Source: Prevotella herbatica (GTDB taxonomy: Bacteria; Bacteroidota; Bacteroidia; Bacteroidales; Bacteroidaceae). From it: DNA of 64,000 bases. This document shows, in pieces, positions 24,518-33,601 of the stretch (its first letter is position 1; every line of letters starts with the position of its first letter). Under the pieces are notes generated by a model that was not told the DNA's origin, made no database searches, and saw only the letters and a program-made list of their open reading frames with translations. Where the stretch lies: NCBI RefSeq assembly GCF_017347605.1, contig NZ_AP024484.1, positions 2,866,501 to 2,930,500 of the forward strand, given 5' to 3'. The translations under genes were made by a program, and so were the position numbers.

Positions 24518-26128
24518 CTAAAATCTTTTTATTTTGATAAACCCTATTCTGTGGCTTATGCCTTTTTTATTTATGATTCTTATCGTGTACATACCATCTT
24601 CTAGGCTTGTAATATCAACGACATTCGATTTCGCATGTAATGTTTTTATTCCGTTGCCGTTTAATCCGGTAGCAATAATCATTCCGTCACACTCTTTACA
24701 CCATGTCGGTAATATTGCTTTCTTTCCATCATTAGAGATAAGGTTTGATGTATTGCAAACCTTTGACACACTTTGTACGGCTTCACTTTCATTGCCATAT
24801 CTATCCATTGCTGCAACAGCATAGTATCTGTCGTCATTTACAGGGATAGATATAATATTAGTTTCTTGCCTTGTAAGCATTAGATTTTCTGGCTTGCTTG
24901 TATCCACAGGCCATGTCCTACTGCTATATATGTTGTACGTAATATCTTTTTCCTTATTCCAACGCAATACTCCGTTGCTTTTAGTCAAGCCTGTAGGTGC
25001 CTTTGGCGCAATGCTGTCTATCCATGTCATAGCAGGCACTAGGGCAGGTGATGTATCAAATTCATTTTTTGCGAAATCATATATACCCTTTGTATCATCA
25101 GTAAAAAATTTACTTCTGAAATATGCGTGCCCCATACCGTATTGACGTGTTATTTCCATTTCACGTGTTATGTCATCAAGACTCCAATCTTTTTCACTTG
25201 GTGACATGAAGTATATCCCAAGTCCTGGACATATAATTTTATTGTCAGATAGTTCTTTCCAGTCAATCGCAAAAGGATAGAAATTGTTTTCTTTGAAATA
25301 CATCATGGGAAACAGTTCGTCCATGAGTCCGCTTTTCAGCCATCCCTGTGCATCTTGTAACACCTTTGAGTAGGCGTTCCAGCCATGACTCCAGTATCTT
25401 GTAAGGTCATCAGCTTTTCCGATAGGCGAACAACTCATTTTCACCCAAGGCTTAATACTTTTTACTTGATGGCTGATAGCCTCTACGATTCTAGTGATAT
25501 ATTGTCTTCCTTGATTTCCGCTAACCTTAATTTTCCATGTTTCAGGATATCTTATATAGTCAAGGTTGATTCCATCTATATCATATTTCTCAGTAATCTC
25601 TTTGCATAAAGTCGCAAGATAAGTGGCTGTTTCTGGCATTTCTGGATTCATGTATCCCTCATCAGCAATCTTGCGTATTAATCTAGGAAATCTTTGTCGC
25701 AGTCTTTTACAGCCTAGAGAATTCCATTTACCAACAGGAATTGTCACAACCCAAGCATGTAGTTCCATTCCTCTTTTGTGGCATTCATTAATTGTAAATT
25801 CTAGAGCGTCATAACCAGGGCTCTTTCCAGGACAACCACTAAGGCAACCATCCCAAGGTTCATATTCTGAAGGGTAAATCATTGTACCTCTTACTCGTGT
25901 TTGTAAGAGTACAGTATTGATTCCTGCTTTTTGGAGCTTGTCAAGTATATTTGTCAGTTCTTGTTTCTGTTTTTCCATTGATTGGCTATGCTGTGAGTAG
26001 CTGTGGGGCCAGTCTAATCCACCAATAGTTGTAAGCCAAACAGCCCTTACTTCTCTTTTTGGTTGAGCAAAGGAGAGTAGGGTAGTTGATAAGAATGTCA
26101 AAAGTATAATGAAAGTTCTCCGGTTCAT
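24518..26128 (-). CDS. GHL10-type (DUF187/YngK-like) glycosyl hydrolase-like lipoprotein or secreted protein
   Basis: A 536-residue exported protein with a signal peptide (RRTFIILLTFLSTTLLSFAQ). The glycosyl-hydrolase-like 10 domain begins at KREVRAVWLTTIGGLDWP and includes LHAWVVTIPVGKWN, GINLDYIRYPETW and a later TIM-barrel strand. This family is related to GH10/GH13 barrels and is thought to act on cell-wall or other glycans. A fibronectin-like region follows near residue 385. The C-terminal 60 residues (DGMYTIRIINKKG) resemble a T9SS-like sorting tail. Its start is 3 bases after the coaW stop, so it belongs to that operon. The substrate is unknown. Confidence 0.85.
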   Translation of the reverse strand: MNRRTFIILLTFLSTTLLSFAQPKREVRAVWLTTIGGLDWPHSYSQHSQSMEKQKQELTNILDKLQKAGINTVLLQTRVRGTMIYPSEYEPWDGCLSGCPGKSPGYDALEFTINECHKRGMELHAWVVTIPVGKWNSLGCKRLRQRFPRLIRKIADEGYMNPEMPETATYLATLCKEITEKYDIDGINLDYIRYPETWKIKVSGNQGRQYITRIVEAISHQVKSIKPWVKMSCSPIGKADDLTRYWSHGWNAYSKVLQDAQGWLKSGLMDELFPMMYFKENNFYPFAIDWKELSDNKIICPGLGIYFMSPSEKDWSLDDITREMEITRQYGMGHAYFRSKFFTDDTKGIYDFAKNEFDTSPALVPAMTWIDSIAPKAPTGLTKSNGVLRWNKEKDITYNIYSSRTWPVDTSKPENLMLTRQETNIISIPVNDDRYYAVAAMDRYGNESEAVQSVSKVCNTSNLISNDGKKAILPTWCKECDGMIIATGLNGNGIKTLHAKSNVVDITSLEDGMYTIRIINKKGISHRIGFIKIKRF

Positions 26129-26131
26129 ATT

Positions 26132-26959
26132 TTATCGTTTCTGTGTATAAGATAGAGCTGCACCAATAGCGGTACAGAATTCGCTGTATTTTGGTATTCT
26201 GAAATGTACACCATATAGTTTTTCCATAGAAGGGTAGACTTCTCTACACTGTGGCAGTAGTGTTAGATTTCCAATAATCACGAAATCCTTTATTCCACTT
26301 CCTTGGCTGCTTAATATACTACTAGAACCTACGGCTTGCAATACCATATAGATTAATCCAATCGCAATATCTTCACGGCTTGCATTTGCTTTAGCGTTAC
26401 TAAACAAACTAGCAGTCGCTGTCATAGGCAATCCAGGTAATGGTTTTGCGCTAATGTCACCTATAAGAAGATTAATCTTTGATATATCGCCTTCCATTGC
26501 TAATGTTGCAACTTGCATTATATCATCTGTTTGAAGCATTATGCGACTCAGTCCTTGTAATGTTCCCCCGCCAATACCAATACCACCGATATGTCGAATG
26601 TCTTCGCCGTCACATTTTACAAGGCTTGTTCCTGTTCCCATACTGACAACAATCATTCTGTCTAGTTTACTTTCATATCTTGCTCCAAGACCGTCAGCAA
26701 TGAATTCTTCAGCTTTGCCAGTAGACAAACCGTATATGTTTTCATCAATGTATTCGGCCCCTACACCTGTAAGCATTACTTTTTCCACATCCTCCAACTT
26801 GATATTGTTGTCGTGAAGATATTTGCCGAAAGCTCCGTATAATGAAGTTATCGGATCAGTTGCCTTAATGCGGAAGGGATTGATAACAACTCCGTCCTCA
26901 TTAATACCTACAATCTTTGTAGTACTTATGCCTACGTCAATTCCAATTACAATACTCAT
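26132..26959 (-). CDS. coaW: Type II pantothenate kinase
   Basis: A 275-residue kinase of the ASKHA fold that phosphorylates pantothenate, the first step of coenzyme A synthesis. The phosphate-1 loop is IGIDVGISTTKIVGI at the N-terminus, and the glycine-rich MGTGTSLVKC and GGIGIGGGTLQGLSRIM segments match the type II (fumble-like) enzymes rather than CoaA or CoaX. The EEF-containing segment near residue 85 fits the catalytic region. It overlaps the EamA transporter gene upstream by 4 bases (ATGA) and is followed by the GHL10 gene after 3 bases. Confidence 0.9.
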   Translation of the reverse strand: MSIVIGIDVGISTTKIVGINEDGVVINPFRIKATDPITSLYGAFGKYLHDNNIKLEDVEKVMLTGVGAEYIDENIYGLSTGKAEEFIADGLGARYESKLDRMIVVSMGTGTSLVKCDGEDIRHIGGIGIGGGTLQGLSRIMLQTDDIMQVATLAMEGDISKINLLIGDISAKPLPGLPMTATASLFSNAKANASREDIAIGLIYMVLQAVGSSSILSSQGSGIKDFVIIGNLTLLPQCREVYPSMEKLYGVHFRIPKYSEFCTAIGAALSYTQKR

Positions 26960-27849
26960 AATTTTAATTGATTTACTTTATTTTGTATTACAGCTCTTCT
27001 CGTTTGGAGTAGAACGCTTGTTAATATCAGTATAATGCCAATATAAAATGAAAGGTTTACATATTTTGCTTCACCAAAGAATATGAATGCCATAAGTACG
27101 GTGTAGCAGGGCTCAAGGTTGTATGTAAGGTTTACTGTGAATGCGCTTAATGAACGCAGTGCCTGAATTTGCAGAAGATATAATCCTACAGTGCAGAATA
27201 AAGCATGGCAAAGCATCCACCATAAATTGCTCCCACTAGGTATCACCTGTATATCTTGATGAATATTGAATATCGTTGTATATATTGGTATAATTGCTGT
27301 TACAATAATCAATCCTGCAGACATTTCATAAAATAATACCGTTCTGCTTTTTATACCTTTACTATATTTCTTGTTGAAAATTGAATATATGGAACTAATT
27401 GCAGCACTTCCCACACCAATCAGTATTCCGTATCTGTATCTGGAATCAAACGAGAATACGCATAACAGTCCTAATACTGTAATAAGCGAAAACGCTATCT
27501 CGGTCCATGAAAATCTTCTTTTAAGTATTGCTGGTTCGAATATGGCTGTAAATACACCAACTAAAGAATAGCATATAACACCAATTGAAACATTTGATGC
27601 CTTAATGCTCCCATAAAACATCATCCAATGAAGTCCCAGTAATGCTCCGCACATAGCAAGTTGTGCTAGTTTCTTTAGACTAATCTTTGGAAGCCCAGTA
27701 AACACAATTAGTATTAGTGATGTGAAAAACATACGATACCATACGATGTCTACTTCATTAAGTGTTATTAATTTACCAAATAGACCTGTAAATCCAGCAA
27801 GCATTACACTTAAATGCAGTTGTATAAAGGCTTTATTCGTCTTTTCCAT
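26956..27849 (-). CDS. EamA/DMT-family transporter
   Basis: A 297-residue integral membrane protein with about ten predicted transmembrane helices in two EamA repeats. The family pattern shows in LHWMMFYGSIKASNVSIGVI of the first half and the conserved region LTYNLEPCYTVLMAFIFFGE in the second. DMT-family members export or import small metabolites across the inner membrane. It is coupled to coaW by a 4-base overlap, so a link to pantothenate or a related metabolite is conceivable but unproven. It follows the cupin gene by 8 bases. Confidence 0.88.
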   Translation of the reverse strand: MEKTNKAFIQLHLSVMLAGFTGLFGKLITLNEVDIVWYRMFFTSLILIVFTGLPKISLKKLAQLAMCGALLGLHWMMFYGSIKASNVSIGVICYSLVGVFTAIFEPAILKRRFSWTEIAFSLITVLGLLCVFSFDSRYRYGILIGVGSAAISSIYSIFNKKYSKGIKSRTVLFYEMSAGLIIVTAIIPIYTTIFNIHQDIQVIPSGSNLWWMLCHALFCTVGLYLLQIQALRSLSAFTVNLTYNLEPCYTVLMAFIFFGEAKYVNLSFYIGIILILTSVLLQTRRAVIQNKVNQLKL

Positions 27850-27857
27850 TTATATAT

Positions 27858-28190
27858 TTAATGGTGCTCTGGAACTATAGCTAGATATTCAACGTCTTCG
27901 CTAGTAGTATTTTCCATGTAATGGTTATGGTTCATTGGACAATAATGCACCTGACCTTCTTTAGCAGTCTCAACATTTCCATCATAATGGAATGTCACGC
28001 TACCTTTAAGTATATATACTATTTCACAATTCCCCTCATGAGTGTGAAGACCTGTTGATGCTCCTGATTTAAGAACACTCTTCATAATCTTTACTTTTTC
28101 ATCAACATAATTGCGGGTGTCAAGTTCGCCTTGACCTCCTTTAAAGCCCATTATCTTGGCTTCTTCAATGTCTTTAAAATCAATTATCAT
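27858..28190 (-). CDS. Small cupin-domain protein
   Basis: A 110-residue single-domain cupin. Motif 1 reads GLHTHEGNCEIVYILKG and motif 2 includes HYCPMNHNHYMENT, giving the His/Glu metal ligands of a mononuclear metal site. Such small cupins may be sugar-binding, isomerase-like or metal-dependent enzymes, and no specific role can be assigned. It is the first gene of the cupin-EamA-coaW-GHL10 operon, with a TACCTTTG element at 28249-28256. Confidence 0.85.
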   Translation of the reverse strand: MIIDFKDIEEAKIMGFKGGQGELDTRNYVDEKVKIMKSVLKSGASTGLHTHEGNCEIVYILKGSVTFHYDGNVETAKEGQVHYCPMNHNHYMENTTSEDVEYLAIVPEHH

Positions 28191-28248
28191 AATTGTTTTG
28201 GTTTATGGCTGAAAGTTTATCCTGCTTCCAGCTTATTAACATTCTCGG

Positions 28249-28256
28249 CAAAGGTA
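28249..28256 (-). promoter_or_regulatory. -7 promoter element of the cupin operon
   Basis: TACCTTTG on the minus strand, 59 bases upstream of the cupin start and just after the terminator of the TonB receptor gene. Confidence 0.6.
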
Positions 28257-28258
28257 AT

Positions 28259-28297
28259 AAAAAAAAGGTAACCTCAGAAAGAGATTACCTTTTTTTA
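28259..28297 (-). terminator. Terminator of the TonB receptor gene
   Basis: AAAAAAGGTAA (28261-28271) pairs with TTACCTTTTTT (28285-28295), giving a U-tract on either strand. It lies 26 bases after the receptor stop. Confidence 0.8.
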
Positions 28298-28323
28298 TAT
28301 ATTATCTAAGTTCAATTTCTATA

Positions 28324-31300
28324 TTAGAAAATCAAACGGAAACCAATTTGTGCATGCCAGCGTGAAGCGATGTTGCTTGCAGTAGGTGTGTTGTTTGAAT
28401 TATAATAGAATGTTGTTTGATTATTCTTGAAACCTGCAAATGTAAGTGGAGACAAGTTGTATGCATTGTCATATTTAGCACCCCATTTCTTATTAAGCAT
28501 GTTTGCAAAATTCATTATGTCAAATGTAATCTGGAACTTTCCTAATCCCTTGCCATTATATATAGTCTGTGCTAAATGGAGATTGATTTCATGTTCCCAA
28601 GGAGTTAGCTGAGAATTACGTTTTGCATATTGACCACGATGATTCTTAGCATAGCTATCACTCTCAATCCAGTCTTCGTATGCCTGACGGCTTTGGTCTG
28701 CAGTCATGATTACAGCCTTAGTCTTACTATTTACATTATCTACGAAATTCATGACAGCAAGTTCTTCTTTAGTCGGAATGTAAAGTAAGCTGTTACCATT
28801 GAATCCATCGCCGTTGTAGTCGCTCTTTTCGTTCATTGTGAGGCTGTAACGACCACCACTATATCCGTTGTATGTAACAGCAACAGTTGTGCTCATCCAA
28901 TTATTCCAGTATTTAGGAGAATCGTATGAAACCTGAACAGTTACCTGATGTGGGATATCAAATTTAGACCAGCTAAGTTCGTGTGCATCATTTGTGTTAC
29001 GGCTATAGTTGTATTTCCAGTTAGAATATGCAACAGAAGATGTTCCGTCATTTACAGAATATGAGTGACCAAATGTGTAACTAGCCATTAAATTCAAACC
29101 AAAATCAAAGCTCTTTTCAAGTTTGGCTGAAACATTATAAGAATATCCTTTGCTTGTGTTACGAAGATTGATGATACTGTAGTAAGGCATATTTGCTTGA
29201 ACCTTAGTGTAGCTTGTTACAGCAGAAGCCTCTACACCCTGTACAGCGTAAGTCTTATTACCTTGGTCGGAATATGCAAGATTCTCAAAGAAAACATTGT
29301 TCATATTCTTAGAGTAGATACCTTCTAATGTAAATTTGATATCCTCTGGTAGTCTCTGTTCAAGAGCAAGGTTAGCACGGAATACTTGTGGGTATTTAAA
29401 GTTTTTCTGAATTGTTACAATATCAGGAGACAATGAACCACCCTGATTTGCTGCATCAATGAGTTTATCTTTGTAATCTGTTATGTTAGGAGCTCCATTA
29501 GTGTAGTTTTTCTGTGCATCTTTTGGTGAGATTGTTGAACCTTTAGATTCAACACCATTATTACTATATGCATTAGACAACCATACAAAAGGAGCACGAC
29601 CTGTAAATACACCAACACCACCACGAACAAGAGTACTGTGGCTGTCATTAGTATACCAACTGAAACCTACACGTGGAGAAACCATTAACTTAGCGTTTGG
29701 CATTGTTCCAACTTTAACTCCAAACTTATTTGCATCTGCAAATGTGTTAAAAGCATCATTAGTTGTAGGATTGTTAAGAGTTGAACTGATATCAAATCTT
29801 AAGCCATAAGTCAAATTCAAATTTGGTGTAATGTCCCATTTGTCTTGAGCATAAATACCAAATATACCAGCCTTCATTGTTGGTGCATATCTTGTGTCAC
29901 CATTTGTCAGTGCAGGGTCTGTGTATTTGTATGTAAACTTGTAAGGTTGGTCATTCATGAATAAATCCAAAGAATTGTAATACCAAGCTCCTGTTGCGGC
30001 TTGAATAAATAAATTCTTCATATTATAAATTTCGTTGTGTGTACCGAATGTCAAAGAATGATCACCAAGATACCATGATAAGTTATCTTCTGCGCTCCAA
30101 ATATTTTGATTCAAATAGTTTGCTCCTGAAGAAAATTCTGTACCGATATTTACAGTGTTTGTACTTTGACCATCTCCACCTTGTACGTTACTAATCTGTA
30201 CAGTTGGTCCCATATAAGGAATTACTCTGTTATCGCGTATAAAGTTAGCTGAAACACGAGCCTCGTTATATAGGTTGTCACTGATATGTGATGTGAGCTC
30301 TGCTACAAAAGAATTAGTCTTGTTGTTCATACGATAGCTACTATTGTTGAATGTGTAGCTTGTTGAAGATGAACCAGTCTTATCATCGAAAGAATCGTTA
30401 TGTTGGAAACGGAATGATAAGTGATTTTTAATGTCAATATTCCAATCAAGACGAGCTAGAAGTCCCAGAGATTGTGTGTTAATTTGGTTTTTACCATAAT
30501 TATCCTGGTTACCTGTCAATTGATTGTATTTGTCTGATATTTGTTTAGCTACATCTTCTGTAATATATTTGTCTGTGTATCCTGGAAATATACTATTTGG
30601 ATAAGATGTCTTTTTGTATTCAGCACTAGCAAAGAAGAATAATTTGTTCTTAATGATAGGGCCTCCGAATGTAGCTCCGTATGTATTTGTATTCTGTTGT
30701 GCTAATTTGTCAAGAGCATGACCATTAACCATATTATACTTACCATACATTGCTTGGTTTGTATAGTATGTATAAGCAGATCCATGGAATTCGTTTGTTC
30801 CAGACTTTGTAATAGCATTGATAGCACCACCTGTAAATCCGCTCTGACGAACGTCAAAAGGAGCAACAGTTACTTGTAGTTCTTCTATTGCATCCATTGA
30901 TATTGGATTGGCACCTGTCTGACCACCATTTGTGCCAGAAGCAGAAAGACCAAATACATCGTTACTTACAGTTCCGTCTATTTGGAAAGAGTTGTAACGG
31001 TTATTCGTTCCTGCGATAGTAATACCACCAACTTTTGATGTTGATACTAAAGGTGAAAGTCTTGCTACGTCATAAATGTCTCGATTAACTGTTGGTGCGT
31101 TATCAATTTGAGATTTGCTGAAATTGCTACCTGCACCATTAGCATTACGACCTGATTTACCTGTTACTAAGACTTCGCCTAGCTGATTAATGTCTTCTTT
31201 TAAGTCAGCATTTATCGCTAGTGGTTGACCCAGTGAAAGGCTAATATTGCCTAAAACTTCGTCTTTGTAACCAATGTAGCTGATAGTCACTTTGTAAGGA

Positions 31301-31521
31301 CCACCAACACGCATACCCTGAATGGTATAGCGACCGCTTGAGTTTGTAACTGCATTATAAGTTGTTCCTGATGGAACGTGAACAGCTGTGACGGTAGCAC
31401 CTATAACATCTTCGTTACCTGCCACAACCTTACCATTAATGCTTGAAGTTGTTACCTGCGCCATAATGGATGTTGTAAAGAACAACATCAGCGCTAATAA
31501 AAAATGCAATCTTTTTTGCAT
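28324..31521 (-). CDS. TonB-dependent outer-membrane receptor, Oar-like
   Basis: A 1065-residue outer-membrane protein with a signal peptide (LHFLLALMLFFTTSIMAQ). A carboxypeptidase-regulatory-like domain follows (SSINGKVVAGNEDVIGATV), then a plug domain (ITIAGTNNRYNSFQIDGTV, GFTGGAINAITKSGTNEFHG) and a long beta-barrel ending in GFRLIF with a terminal aromatic. The plug's GGAINAITKSGTNEFHG form is typical of Oar-type receptors rather than SusC, and no SusD gene adjoins it. It probably imports a peptide, glycan or cofactor using TonB energy. The substrate is unknown. Its promoter candidate is TAAATTTG at 31587-31594, giving a leader of about 60 bases. Confidence 0.92.
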   Translation of the reverse strand: MQKRLHFLLALMLFFTTSIMAQVTTSSINGKVVAGNEDVIGATVTAVHVPSGTTYNAVTNSSGRYTIQGMRVGGPYKVTISYIGYKDEVLGNISLSLGQPLAINADLKEDINQLGEVLVTGKSGRNANGAGSNFSKSQIDNAPTVNRDIYDVARLSPLVSTSKVGGITIAGTNNRYNSFQIDGTVSNDVFGLSASGTNGGQTGANPISMDAIEELQVTVAPFDVRQSGFTGGAINAITKSGTNEFHGSAYTYYTNQAMYGKYNMVNGHALDKLAQQNTNTYGATFGGPIIKNKLFFFASAEYKKTSYPNSIFPGYTDKYITEDVAKQISDKYNQLTGNQDNYGKNQINTQSLGLLARLDWNIDIKNHLSFRFQHNDSFDDKTGSSSTSYTFNNSSYRMNNKTNSFVAELTSHISDNLYNEARVSANFIRDNRVIPYMGPTVQISNVQGGDGQSTNTVNIGTEFSSGANYLNQNIWSAEDNLSWYLGDHSLTFGTHNEIYNMKNLFIQAATGAWYYNSLDLFMNDQPYKFTYKYTDPALTNGDTRYAPTMKAGIFGIYAQDKWDITPNLNLTYGLRFDISSTLNNPTTNDAFNTFADANKFGVKVGTMPNAKLMVSPRVGFSWYTNDSHSTLVRGGVGVFTGRAPFVWLSNAYSNNGVESKGSTISPKDAQKNYTNGAPNITDYKDKLIDAANQGGSLSPDIVTIQKNFKYPQVFRANLALEQRLPEDIKFTLEGIYSKNMNNVFFENLAYSDQGNKTYAVQGVEASAVTSYTKVQANMPYYSIINLRNTSKGYSYNVSAKLEKSFDFGLNLMASYTFGHSYSVNDGTSSVAYSNWKYNYSRNTNDAHELSWSKFDIPHQVTVQVSYDSPKYWNNWMSTTVAVTYNGYSGGRYSLTMNEKSDYNGDGFNGNSLLYIPTKEELAVMNFVDNVNSKTKAVIMTADQSRQAYEDWIESDSYAKNHRGQYAKRNSQLTPWEHEINLHLAQTIYNGKGLGKFQITFDIMNFANMLNKKWGAKYDNAYNLSPLTFAGFKNNQTTFYYNSNNTPTASNIASRWHAQIGFRLIF

Positions 31522-31586
31522 GACTTTTAACTGAAATTTAATTAATAATTTGAGGGGGTATAAACCCAGTTAATAATTCAACGCTG

Positions 31587-31594
31587 CAAATTTA
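31587..31594 (-). promoter_or_regulatory. -7 promoter element of the Oar-like receptor
   Basis: TAAATTTG on the minus strand, fitting TAnnTTTG, 66 bases upstream of the start codon. Confidence 0.5.
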
Positions 31595-31656
31595 GTTAAA
31601 AATTTCCAAAGTTGTGTTACAAAACAGTTAAAAGTTTGTTTGAATATACAATAAAT

Positions 31657-31683
31657 AAACCGTGTCACAAAAATGACACGGTT
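31657..31683 (-). terminator. Terminator of the six-gene MFS-to-permease operon
   Basis: AAACCGTGTCA (31657-31667) pairs perfectly with TGACACGGTTT (31673-31683). It lies 22 bases after the permease stop; the U-tract is weak. Confidence 0.65.
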
Positions 31684-31704
31684 TGTGTTCGAAATGTTAC
31701 GATT

Positions 31705-32910
31705 TTATTCTTTTCGCTTCCAAATACTTGCAATTTTGTTTCTTATTGCAATCAAGTTGCAAATACTAACAAGTACAAGAAGTGATATTCCAACAACAAA
31801 TGTTGAAAGCATGCTGCCATCTTCCATGTCTGGGAATAGAGTTTCAATAATTCCTATGTAATAGTTTCTCACGAAGAACAGAATTATCCATGCCATAATT
31901 AATACAGCAATATTAAGTGATATTGTCAATAATTGGTATGGACGTGCAACGTGCCCTGGACTATATCCAATGAGAAGCAAGTTTTCTAGTTTGCTTGAAT
32001 TCTTCTGTACCAATAGATAGATACTTAGCATGAGGATATAGAAACTGAGGACAGAGATGATAAGACCAACAACCATGACCATTGTCACCATCATCTTCAG
32101 GAAGTATGTTGTCTTTTCTGCATTCAGTTTGTCGTTTTCTATTTCATATCCCTTCTTGTCAAGGTATTTTGTGAAGTTCTGATCGCCAGGATTTTTCAAC
32201 GACATGATAAGTCTTGTCGGTTCAGTCTGCTGACCAGGAGCATATTCATTATTACTCCAGTCCATAAATGCTTGTGGAACAAGGATAGAACTTAGTCGAC
32301 TTGAGAATCCAATCACCTTACCTTTGAATTGTGCCTGCTTCTTGTTTCCATGTACGAATATTTGGAAATCAATCATACCGATTAGCCCGTCACTGATTTT
32401 AGGCAATGAATGACTTTGTGCGAAACCAAAGTTATACATTGTTAGATATATACGTGGAAGTATTATAGGCACAACTTTAGATCCTGGTGTATATTTCCAG
32501 TCGCTGAGTTGTTTTACTTCTACAAAATTATCAGGAACACTCTCAAAACTAATTTCACCGTTGTCCAATACAGGTACTCCGTTGACGCTCATGTTTGCAT
32601 CTACTTTATATTCAGTACTGGTGAATTTGCCTATTTTATCAGAGAAAGCTTGTTCACCCATATCATCAACTTCTGTATTTGAGAATGTGTTTGATCTTCC
32701 ACTGATAGAACTGGCAGTTCCTATCTTTTTGTTTACTATCATGAAATCACTTTTCATGAAACTGTCTTCTGCTGTGAATATTGGCACTACATCATGGTAG
32801 AACTGAAATCCAAGCAAGACGATTAACATACCAAACAAGTTCGCAAAGAAAAATCCTGCGAACTGTGGCACACTAATATGCTGACGTAATAATTTCCAAA
32901 CTAAATTCAT
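31705..32910 (-). CDS. FtsX-like ABC transporter permease
   Basis: A 401-residue membrane protein with the MacB/FtsX layout. One N-terminal transmembrane helix (GFFFANLFGMLIVLLGFQFY) is followed by a periplasmic domain of about 220 residues. A C-terminal membrane part has three helices, beginning at FLKMMVTMVMVVGLIISVLS and ending in ISLLVLVSICNLIAI. Proteins of this class transmit mechanical force from a cytosolic ATPase to the periplasm, for example in lipoprotein handling or cell-wall hydrolase control. It follows the divergent ATPase gene by 38 bases and is the last gene of the operon. Substrate unknown. Confidence 0.82.
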   Translation of the reverse strand: MNLVWKLLRQHISVPQFAGFFFANLFGMLIVLLGFQFYHDVVPIFTAEDSFMKSDFMIVNKKIGTASSISGRSNTFSNTEVDDMGEQAFSDKIGKFTSTEYKVDANMSVNGVPVLDNGEISFESVPDNFVEVKQLSDWKYTPGSKVVPIILPRIYLTMYNFGFAQSHSLPKISDGLIGMIDFQIFVHGNKKQAQFKGKVIGFSSRLSSILVPQAFMDWSNNEYAPGQQTEPTRLIMSLKNPGDQNFTKYLDKKGYEIENDKLNAEKTTYFLKMMVTMVMVVGLIISVLSFYILMLSIYLLVQKNSSKLENLLLIGYSPGHVARPYQLLTISLNIAVLIMAWIILFFVRNYYIGIIETLFPDMEDGSMLSTFVVGISLLVLVSICNLIAIRNKIASIWKRKE

Positions 32911-32948
32911 CTTAAAGATAAAATTATAAAGACATGCAAAGTGCCCTA

Positions 32949-33596
32949 TTACAGTTTAAATGTTTTTTCGTAATCCAAATCCATGTGTTTACCTATTGAG
33001 GTAACAATGACACCAGCACCTTGTGCTTTAGCTTCTGTCATCATTATTTCAGCCATTATTGCTGAGTTTGTGTCATCAAGGTGACTTATAGGCTCATCGG
33101 CGAAGATAAAGTCAAAAGGTTGTACCAATGAGCGTATTAGCGCAACTCGCTGCTGCTGACCGAATGACATTCTTCCTATTTTGGCATCCAACTTATCAGC
33201 TATACCAAGCATGTCAAACCATTTCACAATCTGGTCTCTGCTTTTGAAGCCGGTAAGTTTGTTTTTAATTTCCACGTTTTCAAAAGCTGTAAGTTCAGGG
33301 AATAGTCTCAATTCCTGAAATAGGTGACTGATGTGATGTTGGCGCATGTCTACCCATTCCTTCACTTGGTATTCTTTGGTGTTATCATTGTCGAATGTTA
33401 CACTTCCATCGTAGTCGTGTCTGTAGCCAACAACATAGCTACAAAAAGTACTTTTCCCTTTTCCAGAATCAGCTTCTACAAGATAGAGATGTCCTTTTTC
33501 AAAAGTAGCATCCGTGTTCCAAATATCCGAATCTAGTTCATTTACTCTTTGAGCAAACACTTGAGGGATAACGTAACTGAATTTAATCGTTTCCAA
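32949..33596 (-). CDS. Divergent ABC transporter ATP-binding protein
   Basis: A 215-residue ABC ATPase that should pair with the downstream FtsX-like permease. Several motifs depart from consensus. Walker A reads ADSGKGKS (residues 42-49), with Ala for the first Gly. The signature reads MSFGQQQR (143-150), with Phe for the first Gly of LSGGQ. The H-loop histidine after Walker B is replaced in VTSIGKHM (Ser200). Walker B (FDFIFADEPISHLD) and the Q-loop (HLFQELRLFP) look normal. ATP hydrolysis may therefore be weak or the subunit may act structurally. It starts 5 bases after the DUF4836-like gene. Confidence 0.85.
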   Translation of the reverse strand: METIKFSYVIPQVFAQRVNELDSDIWNTDATFEKGHLYLVEADSGKGKSTFCSYVVGYRHDYDGSVTFDNDNTKEYQVKEWVDMRQHHISHLFQELRLFPELTAFENVEIKNKLTGFKSRDQIVKWFDMLGIADKLDAKIGRMSFGQQQRVALIRSLVQPFDFIFADEPISHLDDTNSAIMAEIMMTEAKAQGAGVIVTSIGKHMDLDYEKTFKL

Positions 33597-33601
33597 TTTC
33601 T

